NCBI RefSeq assembly: GCF_017744155.1
Contig: NZ_JAGHQT010000001.1
Coordinates: 310,001-374,000, forward strand
Direction: 5' to 3'
Origin: Endozoicomonas sp. G2_1
GTDB taxonomy: Bacteria; Pseudomonadota; Gammaproteobacteria; Enterobacterales; Alteromonadaceae
Length of the DNA: 64,000 nucleotides
Shown here: positions 8,402-18,229 of the stretch, piece by piece
Numbering within the stretch: position 1 is the stretch's first letter
How the letters are laid out: the number at the start of each line of letters is the position of its first letter
The notes under the pieces: model-generated
Seen by the model: the letters and a program-made list of their open reading frames with translations, nothing else
What the model was told of the DNA's origin: nothing
Databases searched by the model: none
Translations under genes and position numbers: made by a program

Positions 8402-9067
8402 CTACCAAGGCAGCACTTGGCCGTTCGAATGCTTAAAAACGCCGGTCTCGCTCATCGATAACTGCTCAATGAGCTGAACTAAGCGTTGACCTGCTTCGGT
8501 CGCCGAAATATCACCATTGCCCCTGACCATATCCGTTTGAACATAACCCGGGTGGTAAATACCAACGGCGATGTCTCGAGCCGCTAAGTCTTTTGATAAA
8601 GACATTGCTGCGGCATTGAGGGCTGCTTTTGACATTCGGTAGCCATAACGACCACCTGAGCCATTATCGGCAATAGAGCCCATTCGAGAGGTAATCATGG
8701 CAACCTTAGCACCGCTGATTAAATTCGTATGTAAAGCATCAACAATGGCCAATGGCGCTAAGGCATTAACTTCAAATTGCTGACGAATAGTTGCAAGGTT
8801 AAGGTCGCCAAGACTTTCATCACGTAAAATGCCGGCATTACAAACCACTATATCGAGTGCGACACCGCTGAGTTCACTCGCCAAGCGTTCAACAGCTTCG
8901 CTATCGGCAACGTCAATATTGCTAATAACCTTAGTACCTAGCGCATCTAACGCTTCTGAGCTTTGTCGACAAACGCCATAAACACAGTAACCCAGTTGGC
9001 TAAACTCGGTCGCCATTGCCAAGCCAATACCGCGATTGGCGCCAGTAATTAATACGTTTTTAGTCAT
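8402..9067 (-). CDS. Short-chain dehydrogenase/reductase
   Basis: This is a 221-residue SDR-family NAD(P)-dependent oxidoreductase. The cofactor motif is TGANRGIG near the N terminus, NAG appears as CNAGIL (about 79-84), and the catalytic Tyr-Lys pair is in YRMSK with a Ser (ITSRMGS) upstream. The ATG at 9067 is preferred because AGGA lies eight bases before it; in-frame TTG and GTG codons sit just upstream. The substrate cannot be told from sequence. It follows kdsB after 28 bp and may be part of the same transcript. Confidence 0.9.
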   Translation of the reverse strand: MTKNVLITGANRGIGLAMATEFSQLGYCVYGVCRQSSEALDALGTKVISNIDVADSEAVERLASELSGVALDIVVCNAGILRDESLGDLNLATIRQQFEVNALAPLAIVDALHTNLISGAKVAMITSRMGSIADNGSGGRYGYRMSKAALNAAAMSLSKDLAARDIAVGIYHPGYVQTDMVRGNGDISATEAGQRLVQLIEQLSMSETGVFKHSNGQVLPW

Positions 9068-9095
9068 CACCAATATCCTATTGTCGACGGTTTAA

Positions 9096-9863
9096 TTATT
9101 TAATACTTTCTGCGTACGCACGAGCTTTTGCCAAGTCTTCAGGGGTATCAACCCCTTCTACTGGCAACTTGCTAGAAGCCACAGCTACGTGGATTTTCTC
9201 ACCTTGCCAAAGTACTCTTAACTGTTCTAAAGACTCGACTTTTTCCAGTTCACTGGCTGGCCAACTGACGTAATCTTTAATAAAGCCAGCGCGATAGGCG
9301 TAAATACCAATGTGACGCAAATAAAAATCGCCAATTTCATCGACTTGCGTCTGTCCTAAAAAGCGATCTCGATCATAAGGCATGGTCGCTCTAGAGAAGT
9401 AAAGGGCGTAGCCTGCTTGGTCGCACACGACTTTGACTGCATTTGGGTTAAAAGCTTCTTCAACATCGTTAATTTTATACGCCAGTGTTGCCATTCTGGC
9501 CTGCTGCTGATTAGCTAGGTTTTCAGCAACTTGCTTGATATTGGCTGGCGGAATAAACGGTTCGTCCCCTTGGACATTAACAATCACTTGCTGCGGGTCA
9601 AACTGATACTTTTCCATCACTTCAGCCAAGCGCTCGGTGCCAGACTGATGATCAGCACGAGTGCGACAAACTTCACCACCAAAACCTTCAACGACACTGG
9701 CAACTTGCTCATTGTCGGTCGCCACAATAACTTGGCTGGCACCACTTAAGTTAGCTTTTTCGACAACCCATTGAATCATCGGCTTACCGTCAATATCGGC
9801 TAACACCTTACCGGGTAAACGAGAAGACTCATAACGAGCGGGAACGACAACAACAAAAGACAT
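9096..9863 (-). CDS. kdsB: 3-deoxy-manno-octulosonate cytidylyltransferase
   Basis: KdsB activates Kdo to CMP-Kdo for the inner core of lipopolysaccharide. The 255-residue product starts with the nucleotidyltransferase motif [23 protein letters not shown], followed by VATDNE, the acidic NVQGDEPFI metal site, and [12 protein letters not shown]. All are standard for KdsB. It is the distal LPS gene of the comEC-msbA-lpxK-ycaR-kdsB cluster. Confidence 0.98.
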   Translation of the reverse strand: MSFVVVVPARYESSRLPGKVLADIDGKPMIQWVVEKANLSGASQVIVATDNEQVASVVEGFGGEVCRTRADHQSGTERLAEVMEKYQFDPQQVIVNVQGDEPFIPPANIKQVAENLANQQQARMATLAYKINDVEEAFNPNAVKVVCDQAGYALYFSRATMPYDRDRFLGQTQVDEIGDFYLRHIGIYAYRAGFIKDYVSWPASELEKVESLEQLRVLWQGEKIHVAVASSKLPVEGVDTPEDLAKARAYAESIK

Positions 9864-9941
9864 ATTTATTCTCTGATTATATTGGTTGAGGGTTTAAGGT
9901 TTAGGTTTTTGCTAGCAATTTGGTTTAGAAACTCGGTGCGA

Positions 9942-10118
9942 CTAGTCGAGTTCAATTGGTTTGGCTTCGGTTTCTAACAGTACCGGAATGTCTTGCTCAA
10001 TGGGGTATGCCACGCGATCAAACTTACAAACAAGCTGCTGATTTTCTTTGTCTAGGTCAAGCTTTCCCTTACAAACAGGACAAGCCAAAATTTCCATTAA
10101 TTTTACGTCAAAAGCCAT
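9942..10118 (-). CDS. ycaR: Trm112-family / UPF0434 small protein (YcaR-like)
   Basis: This 58-residue protein was read directly from the sequence: ATG at 10118, TAG at 9942-9944. It starts [20 protein letters not shown] and keeps the CPxC pair (13, 16) plus a lone Cys at 31 ([12 protein letters not shown]), as in YcaR/UPF0434 proteins; a full Zn ribbon would need a fourth ligand. It lies between lpxK and kdsB, the same place as E. coli ycaR. Trm112 proteins activate methyltransferases in eukaryotes and archaea; the bacterial role is not established. Confidence 0.95.
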   Translation of the reverse strand: MAFDVKLMEILACPVCKGKLDLDKENQQLVCKFDRVAYPIEQDIPVLLETEAKPIELD

Positions 10119-10188
10119 GATTTACTCTCTTTTGTATTCTTTATTTACGTTAATTTATTACTAATATTAAACTCGGATTATCTAATCA

Positions 10189-11247
10189 TTACTTTCCGAT
10201 ATTTAGTTTAACCAATAGTGACGTTAATTTTTCTTGCGCAGATGGCTCAAAGTCAGCATCCACCGTCAAATACCAATAATTGTCTTTAGCAAAACCCTGA
10301 CATTTAACCGCGTCTTTTTCAGTCATTAACAGCGGTATATTGTCATCGTAATCGGCAAAATCACTGGCCTGAAAGTGATGATGATCAACAAAGCCACGGC
10401 TGTGCTGGCAATCCAGACCAATTGTAGTCAAGGTCGTGAAAAAACGAGCAGGGTCACCAATACCTGCAATGGCATTAACCGATGAAAAACGTTTAGTAAA
10501 TTCGCTAACGCTCATTACCTGCTTCGACGCTAAGTTAACCACTTTAGTGGCCGCTAAGCGCATGGTAATTGTGCGTTCAAGCAAATAACGACCATCGACA
10601 CTATTGAGCAAATTTAATTGCTCAGTGGCTAGTGTTTCAACGCCATTAAAAATCACTAAATCAGCTTTTTGCAAGCGCGCTTTACCTTCCCGTAACGGGC
10701 CTGCTGGCAGCAATAAACCATTGCCCAACATGCGTTTAGCATCAACGACGATAAGCTCACACTGACGGGCTAAACGGTAATGTTGCAAACCGTCATCAGC
10801 AATAATCAAATTACAGCCCAGTTCAATCAGCTTATTACCTGCGGCAATACGGTCAGAACCAACGCAAACAGGCACTTGTGCCCGCTGATAAATTAAATAA
10901 GATTCGTCCCCTGACTCTACAGCTGTACTCTCGCTCGTCAGTAGATAAGGATAATGTGGCGCTTTGCCGCCATAACCACGGCTGATCACGCCAGGGCGAT
11001 AGCCGCATTGCTTTGCTAATTCAATTAATGACAAGGTCACCGGTGTTTTGCCATTGCCACCGACACCAATATTACCAACAACAATAACGGGTTCGCTAAG
11101 TTGCTGTGTTTTTTTTAAGCCGATGCGGTAACACCAACGCCTAAAACGAGTTAACAAGGCGAAGATTAAGGTTAGCGGCAACAATAAAGGCACCAGCCAA
11201 TAACGGGCATTGTCCCGATAAAACCAGACTCGCTCAATCAACCGCAT
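10189..11247 (-). CDS. lpxK: Tetraacyldisaccharide 4'-kinase
   Basis: LpxK phosphorylates the 4' position of the lipid A disaccharide precursor at the inner leaflet of the inner membrane. The 352-residue protein has an N-terminal hydrophobic anchor (about 18-34), a Walker A loop GNIGVGGNGKTP (58-69), the DDGLQH substrate-binding loop, and TEKDAVKC near the C terminus. It starts 15 bp after msbA ends, so the two are transcribed together: LpxK finishes the molecule and MsbA flips it. Confidence 0.97.
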   Translation of the reverse strand: MRLIERVWFYRDNARYWLVPLLLPLTLIFALLTRFRRWCYRIGLKKTQQLSEPVIVVGNIGVGGNGKTPVTLSLIELAKQCGYRPGVISRGYGGKAPHYPYLLTSESTAVESGDESYLIYQRAQVPVCVGSDRIAAGNKLIELGCNLIIADDGLQHYRLARQCELIVVDAKRMLGNGLLLPAGPLREGKARLQKADLVIFNGVETLATEQLNLLNSVDGRYLLERTITMRLAATKVVNLASKQVMSVSEFTKRFSSVNAIAGIGDPARFFTTLTTIGLDCQHSRGFVDHHHFQASDFADYDDNIPLLMTEKDAVKCQGFAKDNYWYLTVDADFEPSAQEKLTSLLVKLNIGK

Positions 11248-11262
11248 GACGTGCCACCGAAC

Positions 11263-13011
11263 CTAGTTATCGCCAAAGTGAATATTGTGCAACTGAGCAT
11301 ATTTACCCTGTTGCTCCATTAACTCTTGATGATTGCCTTGTTCAACCAACTCGCCGTTTTGCATCACTAAAATAGTGTCGGCATTTTCAATAGTCGACAA
11401 ACGGTGCGCAATAACAAAGCAAGTGCGGTTTTGTTGTAACAATTGCAGTGCATCTTGAATATGTCGTTCAGACTCAGTGTCTAGTGCACTGGTCGCTTCA
11501 TCTAAAATCAAGAATGGCGAATCACACAACAATGCTCTGGCAATGGCAACCCGTTGACGTTGCCCACCTGAGAGCAGTCCGCCATTTTCGCCGATATTGG
11601 TATCGAGCCCTTGCGGCATACTCTCGGCAAACTCCAAGACATAGGCACTTTTGGCGGCTTGGTAAATTTGCTCTGGCGTTGCATCAGGTTTGCCATAAGC
11701 AATATTATTGGCAATAGTGTCGTGAAATAAAACAACCTGCTGAGAAACATAAGCAAACTGCTTGCGCACATCTGCCAAGACATAATCGTTGATATCGTGA
11801 CCGTCGAGCAATACTTTACCGCCAGTTGCCTGATAAAACCTGAGCATTAAACTGGTGGCTGTTGATTTACCACTGCCTGAGCTACCGACAAATGCAATGG
11901 TTTGACCGGCTTTGGCCTCAAAATTCAGTGATTTTAATGCTAACTCTTTTTCGTTTTGATAAGCAAAATCAACATTTTCAAAACTCAAATTGCCCTTAGC
12001 TCGGTCAATTTTTTGTAAACCAGTATCTGGTTCGGTATGTTCATCAATCACTTTAAAAATACTAACACTCGCCGCCATCCCGCGCTGAAATTCGCTGTTT
12101 ACCGTAGTCAGTAATTTAAGTGGTCGCAACAACATCACCATACAGGTTAATACTGCGGTAAAAATTCCCGGTGTTAACTGCTCACGCATAGTATCCATAT
12201 TGGCGACATATAAAACAAACGCCAACGCGAACGAAGCAATAATTTGAATCACAGGCACGCTTAACGTTTGTACCGTCACCATTTTCATCCGCTGGCGACG
12301 ACTGTTGTTATTGATACCCGCAAAGCGCTCAGTTTCACGCGTTTGGCCGCCAAAGGTCAACACCACTTTTTGGCCATTGAAGGTTTGCTCAGCGGCACTG
12401 GTCACCTCGCCCATAGAGTTTTGAATACCTTGGCTGACCTTGCGAAACCGCTTTGACACCATAGTGACCATGACTGCAATTACTGGCGTAATCACTAAAA
12501 AAATCAACGACAGTTGCCAACTGTTATAGAACATCACTACCAATAAACCGGTAACAAACGCCCCTTGCTGGACCAAGGTCAATAGCGCTTTACTGGTCGC
12601 GGTTAATACTTGCTCAGTGTCGTAGGTTAATTTGGAAATCAGGGTGCCAGTTGATTGTTGGTCGTGAAAACTGACTGGTAAATTAATAATATGCTGGAAT
12701 AGTTGCAGTCGCAGATCGGCGACAACATTGTTACCAACCCAAGCTAGGCAGTAGTTACCGACAAAATGACAAATACCGCGCAACAAAAACATCACGACAA
12801 TAAAAATCGGCGCCCACTTCATAAAATCTGGACTTTTGCCCGTCAGACCAACATCAATTAACGGCTGTAATTGGGCAAAAACAAAAGTATCAACGGCGGC
12901 GTAACCAAGCATACCAATCACCGCAAAAACAAAACCAATGCGATAAGGTTTACTGTAGGTCATTAAGCGAAGAAAATTCTGCCACGTTGAAGCAGATGAA
13001 GAGTCAGACAT
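11263..13011 (-). CDS. msbA: Lipid A export ATP-binding/permease protein MsbA
   Basis: MsbA is a homodimeric ABC half-transporter that flips lipid A-core across the inner membrane. Of 582 residues, the first ~320 contain six membrane segments (starting at about 25-45 and 63-85). The nucleotide-binding domain has Walker A GSSGSGKST (376-384), signature LSGGQ (480-484), Walker B LILDE (501-505) and the switch His in AHRLST. The length equals E. coli MsbA (582). A 16-bp palindrome lies 33 bp upstream of the start. Confidence 0.98.
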   Translation of the reverse strand: MSDSSSASTWQNFLRLMTYSKPYRIGFVFAVIGMLGYAAVDTFVFAQLQPLIDVGLTGKSPDFMKWAPIFIVVMFLLRGICHFVGNYCLAWVGNNVVADLRLQLFQHIINLPVSFHDQQSTGTLISKLTYDTEQVLTATSKALLTLVQQGAFVTGLLVVMFYNSWQLSLIFLVITPVIAVMVTMVSKRFRKVSQGIQNSMGEVTSAAEQTFNGQKVVLTFGGQTRETERFAGINNNSRRQRMKMVTVQTLSVPVIQIIASFALAFVLYVANMDTMREQLTPGIFTAVLTCMVMLLRPLKLLTTVNSEFQRGMAASVSIFKVIDEHTEPDTGLQKIDRAKGNLSFENVDFAYQNEKELALKSLNFEAKAGQTIAFVGSSGSGKSTATSLMLRFYQATGGKVLLDGHDINDYVLADVRKQFAYVSQQVVLFHDTIANNIAYGKPDATPEQIYQAAKSAYVLEFAESMPQGLDTNIGENGGLLSGGQRQRVAIARALLCDSPFLILDEATSALDTESERHIQDALQLLQQNRTCFVIAHRLSTIENADTILVMQNGELVEQGNHQELMEQQGKYAQLHNIHFGDN

Positions 13012-13043
13012 TTATCATCCAGAACAAGAAAAAATACTCGGCT

Positions 13044-13059
13044 ATTTTAGCGCTAAAAT
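13044..13059. promoter_or_regulatory. 16-bp perfect palindrome upstream of msbA
   Basis: ATTTTAGCGCTAAAAT is perfectly self-complementary and lies between comEC and msbA, 33 bp from the msbA start codon. It could be an operator for a dimeric regulator, or part of a comEC terminator, since on the - strand it is followed by a T-rich stretch (13021-13037). No function is shown. Confidence 0.4.
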
Positions 13060-13115
13060 CGCTGGTAACCAAATCTATCTGATCAGAGTTTAAGGAAGAT
13101 TAAAAAGAGTAATGG

Positions 13116-15620
13116 TTAATTTGCAAACCAATAGGGCCAAAGGTCACGGCGATGTTCTTGAACTTTCATGGTCGACTGACCAAATTCAACTCGTATCATA
13201 CCAGCTTGAGCTGTATTGAGGGTTTTGATATGAGCCGCTTGATAGCGACTGGTCACGGCTTTATTCGGCATCTGCCAACGGTTTTGAAATCCAGTACTAA
13301 AAATGGCAAGCTCTGGCTGAACTGCACTGATAAAAGCTTCACTCGATGAAGTCTTTGAACCGTGATGTGGAGCGATCAAGAGATCTGCCACCAAAGGCTG
13401 AAATCCTTGGTTTGCCACCAGCTGATATTCAATTTTTCGCGATATATCACCGGGTAACAGTAATTTGAATTTGCCATCAGAAATCATGACAACACAAGAG
13501 TCGTCATTGTCTTGCCCGATCAGCTGCTCTGGTGACAGCACTGACAAGGTTAACTGCTGCCACTCAAGTTCAGTTCCTGCCAAACAAGGCTGGGCGTAAT
13601 TTATATGGTTTGCAATAACTTGTTTAATTGCGAAGGTTTTCTTCAAATAATCATAACCACCGGCGTGATCATTATCGCTATGACTCAAAATCAGCAAATC
13701 TAAATGATTGATGCCCCTACTCAGTAAATATGGCTCAACCACCGCTTCGGCAAGATTAAAACCGCTGACGTAGCTAGCACCCGTATCGTAAAGTATTGCT
13801 TGTTGACCTTGTTCGATGACAATAGCTAAGCCCTGCCCGACATCAAGCGTCGTCACCGACCAATTGGCAGCTTCGCTATCAGCACCAGCGCGTTTTGAGT
13901 CTTGAACTAAGGCGATATAAGTTGAAACCCCAGCAGTCAAAACCAAAAAGGTTGCACTAATTGCTGTGAGTTTTGCTGAACTGCTGAAACCCAACCGTTT
14001 AACAAAACGCTTAGCGCTTGGAGTTCTTTGTTTAATAGCATTGTTTATCGGCAAAACACATTTAAGAAAGTACAGTAATATTAAGATAACTAATATCGTT
14101 AAGATTGGTGCATTCATGGTTATCGAAGCAAAGTCAAACTCTGCCAAGTAAGTTAACCATTGCCACAACAGCTCAATAGAAGTATTTGCTAACCCTAACA
14201 GCCTCTTCGCTAGCGTTTCAGAAAACAAGCTCGCAACCGCGCCAGCGAGCGACAGCGGAATACTGGTAAAACTCATCCAAGGTACCGCAACCATATTGGC
14301 AACCAATGCCAATGGGTAAATATGGCCAGACAGCAACACTGATATCGGCAACATCACCAAAGACAACGCGACTTGAATCAGTAACAAACTTGCGAGATAA
14401 CGCAGCCATGCAGGTTTATTGGCAACGAATTCGCGAAATTGCCAAAAAACAAAAAATATTACGCTAACTGCACTAAACGAAAGCCAAAAACTTGCACTGA
14501 CAATACTGAGTGGCATCAGCAGCAGGACAATAAAAACGGTCAATAATAACAAACGCGTTAACGATAGGTGAATAGCAAAACAGCGACTGCCCCAATACAA
14601 ACTAAGCATGATTAACGCGCGCTGAGTCGGCAGTGCAAAACCGGCTAGATAAGCATAAAACAGTGCACAAAACATCGAAAAAACGATGGCAAAATATTGT
14701 CTATTTACGCAAACTAAACTCAAGATATGAGCCGGTGACAAGAGTTTTTGATAAGGCAAGTATCTAAGTGAAAGTGACATCAAAAAATAGCTAAAACCGG
14801 CAATTAAACCAATATGTAACCCTGAAATCGCAATCAGATGCTGAGTGCCCGTTAGGGTCAACACGTGCCAAATTTCAGGTGATATATCGGTGCGTTCACC
14901 AAAGGTTAGCGCCAGCAACAGCCCAGATAGTTCGCCTTCAGGTAGCAGTAATTTGACATCTTGATACCAACTTTGCCGAGCACTGGTCGATAAACTTACC
15001 GGCTCAGCCAATTCATTCACCACATAGCCAGTCGCCACCAATTGGTGGCGTTTCAACCAAGTTTGATAACTAAAACCGCCGCTATTAGCGAAACCGTGAC
15101 TGGGCTTAATTTTTATTTTGAACAACCATTTTTGCCCTTGCTTAGCTTGCTGATAGCTCTTTTGACAGCTAGCGGGCAGCGACTCAGGCGATAAATCAGC
15201 TCTTTTATGATTACCCTCATCAACGCTGACAAACTGACGACAAGGGTTGTACCATCGCAAACGGACATCAAAGGTGTTATCCAACGCACGCTGTTCTATT
15301 TGAATAATACGAAAATTAAAACGGCTACCGTGTTCATCTACAGAAGGTATGGTTAAGATTTCGCCAACGACAACAACCGGCTTGGTCATGTTCAAACCGT
15401 ATTGTGACTCTATCTCTGGTAGAACAGTGGTCAAATTTGCCGCCGCGTTAATCACCACCGCGATACCTAATAACAACGCGGCAAAGAGGCGAGTTATAGT
15501 AAATAGCGACAACACGATACCAACGCTAGTCACCGAAATGACATAAAAAAGATCTGGCACTATTGGCAAAAATAGTGACAATATAGCACCTAAGAAGAAA
15601 GTAAGTAGCCAACGTTCCAT
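13116..15620 (-). CDS. comEC: DNA internalization-related competence protein ComEC/Rec2
   Basis: ComEC forms the inner-membrane channel for single-stranded DNA in natural transformation. The 834-residue protein has the three expected parts: an N-terminal membrane-anchored DUF4131/OB-like region (about 1-200), a central multi-helix Competence domain (about 225-530, e.g. LTGTQHLIAISGLHIGLIAGF) and a C-terminal metallo-beta-lactamase-like domain with LSHSDNDHAGG and APHHGSKTSS. It is full length with no frameshift. The order comEC-msbA-lpxK is conserved in gammaproteobacteria (E. coli ycaI). Confidence 0.96.
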   Translation of the reverse strand: MERWLLTFFLGAILSLFLPIVPDLFYVISVTSVGIVLSLFTITRLFAALLLGIAVVINAAANLTTVLPEIESQYGLNMTKPVVVVGEILTIPSVDEHGSRFNFRIIQIEQRALDNTFDVRLRWYNPCRQFVSVDEGNHKRADLSPESLPASCQKSYQQAKQGQKWLFKIKIKPSHGFANSGGFSYQTWLKRHQLVATGYVVNELAEPVSLSTSARQSWYQDVKLLLPEGELSGLLLALTFGERTDISPEIWHVLTLTGTQHLIAISGLHIGLIAGFSYFLMSLSLRYLPYQKLLSPAHILSLVCVNRQYFAIVFSMFCALFYAYLAGFALPTQRALIMLSLYWGSRCFAIHLSLTRLLLLTVFIVLLLMPLSIVSASFWLSFSAVSVIFFVFWQFREFVANKPAWLRYLASLLLIQVALSLVMLPISVLLSGHIYPLALVANMVAVPWMSFTSIPLSLAGAVASLFSETLAKRLLGLANTSIELLWQWLTYLAEFDFASITMNAPILTILVILILLYFLKCVLPINNAIKQRTPSAKRFVKRLGFSSSAKLTAISATFLVLTAGVSTYIALVQDSKRAGADSEAANWSVTTLDVGQGLAIVIEQGQQAILYDTGASYVSGFNLAEAVVEPYLLSRGINHLDLLILSHSDNDHAGGYDYLKKTFAIKQVIANHINYAQPCLAGTELEWQQLTLSVLSPEQLIGQDNDDSCVVMISDGKFKLLLPGDISRKIEYQLVANQGFQPLVADLLIAPHHGSKTSSSEAFISAVQPELAIFSTGFQNRWQMPNKAVTSRYQAAHIKTLNTAQAGMIRVEFGQSTMKVQEHRRDLWPYWFAN

Positions 15621-15652
15621 GTGGTTGTCTATCCTCGACTAGAAGTATCTCA

Positions 15653-16165
15653 ATGCCTAAGAAAACCTTTAAGCGCTTTATGCCAGATCACCAAAAAATC
15701 AAAAGTCATAAGCATTTGCAGATTTTTGGCGATTTACTCCACAATCCAAATCTTTGGCACTTGAATCGTCGTTCTATTGCAAAAGCATTCGCTGTTGGTT
15801 TATTTTTCGCGTTTGTGCCAGTGCCATTTCAAATGGTACTAGCCGCTGCTATTGCAATTATAGTACACGCTAACTTACCGCTTTCGATTGCCTTAGTTTG
15901 GATTACTAACCCTTTGACTATGCCGGCAATTTTTTATTTTTGTTATCTTGTAGGTACTTGGATTTTAAACGAGCCTGAACAGGCTTTTGAGTTTGAAGCT
16001 AGTTGGCAGTGGGTGGTTGATAGCTTGGCCAATATTGGCCCGGCATTTTTGTTGGGTTGTGGCGTGTTGGCGGTGCTATTTTCAATATTGGGTTACTGTT
16101 TTATCCAAGGGTTGTGGCGCTACTCGGTGAGCAGCGCTTGGAAAAAACGCCAGCTTAGTCGCTGA
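15653..16165 (+). CDS. DUF2062 membrane protein
   Basis: This 170-residue protein has a basic N terminus, then SIAKAFAVGLFFAFVPVPFQMVLAAAIAIIV, the hallmark DUF2062 helix pair, WITNPLTMPAIFYFCYLVGTWIL, and a last hydrophobic span at about 139-160. DUF2062 proteins are small inner-membrane proteins of unknown activity, sometimes fused to glycosyltransferases. It is divergent from comEC (32 bp apart) and ends one base before the convergent lolE. The surrounding genes concern the envelope. Confidence 0.88.
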   Translation: MPKKTFKRFMPDHQKIKSHKHLQIFGDLLHNPNLWHLNRRSIAKAFAVGLFFAFVPVPFQMVLAAAIAIIVHANLPLSIALVWITNPLTMPAIFYFCYLVGTWILNEPEQAFEFEASWQWVVDSLANIGPAFLLGCGVLAVLFSILGYCFIQGLWRYSVSSAWKKRQLSR

Positions 16166-16166
16166 T

Positions 16167-17465
16167 TTAAAGCTGACCGAGTACCTGTGCTGGTTCAACC
16201 TTAGTTGCCCGCCATGCCGGATAAAAAGTTGCCAGTAAGCTCATCACCATAGCGACGCTGACTGTGATATAAACATCTGACCAAATGAGGTGCGATGGCA
16301 GGTAATTAATAAAATAGACATCGCCCGATAAAAACTGAACACCAACACTCTGCTCTATTGCGCTAATTAATGCCGTCAAATTGTTGGCTAAATAGACACC
16401 CAGTGTTCCGCCTAAAACAACTCCGACAATACCATTAGCCAGACCTTGTAAAACAAAGGTCATCATCACTAAACCATTACTCGCGCCCATGGTTTTTAAT
16501 ATGGCGATATCGCCTTGCTTCTCATTCACCACCATAATCAAGGTTGAGACAATGTTAAAGCTGGCAACGGCGATAACCAGTATCAAGACAACAAACATGA
16601 CGGTTCGCACTAATTGAATATCATTGAACAGGTGACCTTCAGTGCGGGTCCAGTCGTGAATATAAACATAGTGATCAAAGCTGTAGGCGACTTGCCTAAC
16701 GATGTTTTGCGCGGCAAATACTTGATCAACCTGCAGTCGGATACCTTCAACTTGATCTTTGCGGTACCCCTGAATATCTGTCGCCTGTTCCAAAGAAATA
16801 TAGGCGAGCGTATCGTCGATGGTGCCGCCAAATTTAAAAATGGCTGCAATAGTCACGTGTCGCACTTTAGGTGCAGGAAAGCGCCCTGACAGCCCCTGTT
16901 GACCAGCACCAATACTTCCCACATTAGCCCGCTGCTGTGGCAATAATAACTGAACTTTGTCACCAACACCGACACCGAGCTTTTTGGCAACACCACTGCC
17001 AATAACAACACTATTGTTATTGGCTAATGTTTGCCAGTCTCCTTCCACTAGGTATTCTGTGATAGTAGAGACTTTTTGTTCTAAGGCCAGATCAACGCCG
17101 CGAAACTCTACTGCCTTAAGGGCATTAGACTTTTGCATCATGCCGGGAATTTTAATAAATGGCGCAGCGCCAGTGACATGCTCCTGCTGTTCAACTTTAT
17201 CTACAGCGGTGCGCCAATTGTCAATTGGCTGATTGACACTAATCAACTCACCGTGTGCAACAACCGACAACAAACGCTGCGCTAGTTCGCGCTCAAAACC
17301 ATTCATTGCCGATAACACCAGAATCAACACCATGACACCAAGCGCAATCCCCAGTGTCGACGAGGCTGAAATAAACGCGGCAAACCCGCGTTTTTGTCGG
17401 CTAACCAAATAGCGCAGCGCCAAAAACAAACTCATTGGTCGATAAACCGCCGCTTGCTTAGCCAT
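16167..17465 (-). CDS. lolE: Lipoprotein-releasing system permease LolE
   Basis: LolE is one of the two permease subunits of LolCDE, which extracts outer-membrane lipoproteins from the inner membrane and passes them to LolA. The 432-residue product has the MacB/FtsX topology: one N-terminal membrane helix (about 37-57), a ~210-residue periplasmic domain, and three C-terminal helices (about 285-310, 330-360, 395-418). SAMNGFERELAQRLLSVVAHGE follows the first helix and reads as LolE rather than LolC. The ATG directly follows the lolD stop codon (TAAATG), implying coupled translation. Confidence 0.94.
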   Translation of the reverse strand: MAKQAAVYRPMSLFLALRYLVSRQKRGFAAFISASSTLGIALGVMVLILVLSAMNGFERELAQRLLSVVAHGELISVNQPIDNWRTAVDKVEQQEHVTGAAPFIKIPGMMQKSNALKAVEFRGVDLALEQKVSTITEYLVEGDWQTLANNNSVVIGSGVAKKLGVGVGDKVQLLLPQQRANVGSIGAGQQGLSGRFPAPKVRHVTIAAIFKFGGTIDDTLAYISLEQATDIQGYRKDQVEGIRLQVDQVFAAQNIVRQVAYSFDHYVYIHDWTRTEGHLFNDIQLVRTVMFVVLILVIAVASFNIVSTLIMVVNEKQGDIAILKTMGASNGLVMMTFVLQGLANGIVGVVLGGTLGVYLANNLTALISAIEQSVGVQFLSGDVYFINYLPSHLIWSDVYITVSVAMVMSLLATFYPAWRATKVEPAQVLGQL

Positions 17466-18155
17466 TTATGCGTGCTCCACCGAAGTGACTAACTGACCGT
17501 GGTCGAGCGCCAGTTGACGATCCATTTTTGCCGCTAATGACAGATCATGAGTAACAATCACAAAGCTTATGTTGAGGCTGGCATTGAGCTCAATCAACAG
17601 CTGATAAATTTGCTCTGCGGTATCAAAGTCAAGATTACCAGTTGGTTCATCGGCCAATACTAACGCAGGTTCAGTCACTAACGCTCGGGCAATGGCAACC
17701 CGCTGACGTTCACCGCCGGAAAGCTCTGACGGGCGGTGATGTAAACGATGTGATAAGCCGACTTTTTCGAGCATCTGCTTTGCTTTCGCCATTGCTGATT
17801 TTGCTTTATCACCGCGAATCATCAACGGCATAGCAACATTCTCTTGTGCTGAAAACTCCATCATCAAATGGTGGAACTGATAAATAAAACCGATATTTTG
17901 ATTGCGAAATGCCGCTTTTTCTCGCTCTTTCAACTGATGGATATCGACATCGTTAATTTTCACTTGGCCTGAACTTGGCAGATCGAGCGCACCTGCTAAG
18001 TGTAAAAAGGTACTCTTACCACAACCAGAGCGACCAACAATAGCGACTAATTCGCCCTCTTCAACGCAAAGGTTTAAATTGTTTAACACTTTCGTGCTTT
18101 CTTGACCTTGCTGGTAAACCTTGGTTAAGTTTAGGCATTCAAGTACTTTGTTCAT
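17466..18155 (-). CDS. lolD: Lipoprotein-releasing system ATPase LolD
   Basis: This 229-residue ABC ATPase powers LolCDE. Walker A is GRSGCGKST, the Q-loop is NIGFIYQFHHLMMEF (a LolD-specific sequence), the signature is LSGGERQRVAIARAL, Walker B is LVLADEPTGNLD and the switch His is in VTHD. It lies between lolC and lolE on the - strand, exactly as in E. coli. Confidence 0.97.
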   Translation of the reverse strand: MNKVLECLNLTKVYQQGQESTKVLNNLNLCVEEGELVAIVGRSGCGKSTFLHLAGALDLPSSGQVKINDVDIHQLKEREKAAFRNQNIGFIYQFHHLMMEFSAQENVAMPLMIRGDKAKSAMAKAKQMLEKVGLSHRLHHRPSELSGGERQRVAIARALVTEPALVLADEPTGNLDFDTAEQIYQLLIELNASLNISFVIVTHDLSLAAKMDRQLALDHGQLVTSVEHA

Positions 18156-18229
18156 GCTGCTCTACTCGTTCTATTTCAACGTGTTTTTTATCGGTTAAAT
18201 TTATCGCTAGCTAATAGCTGTACTGCGAC

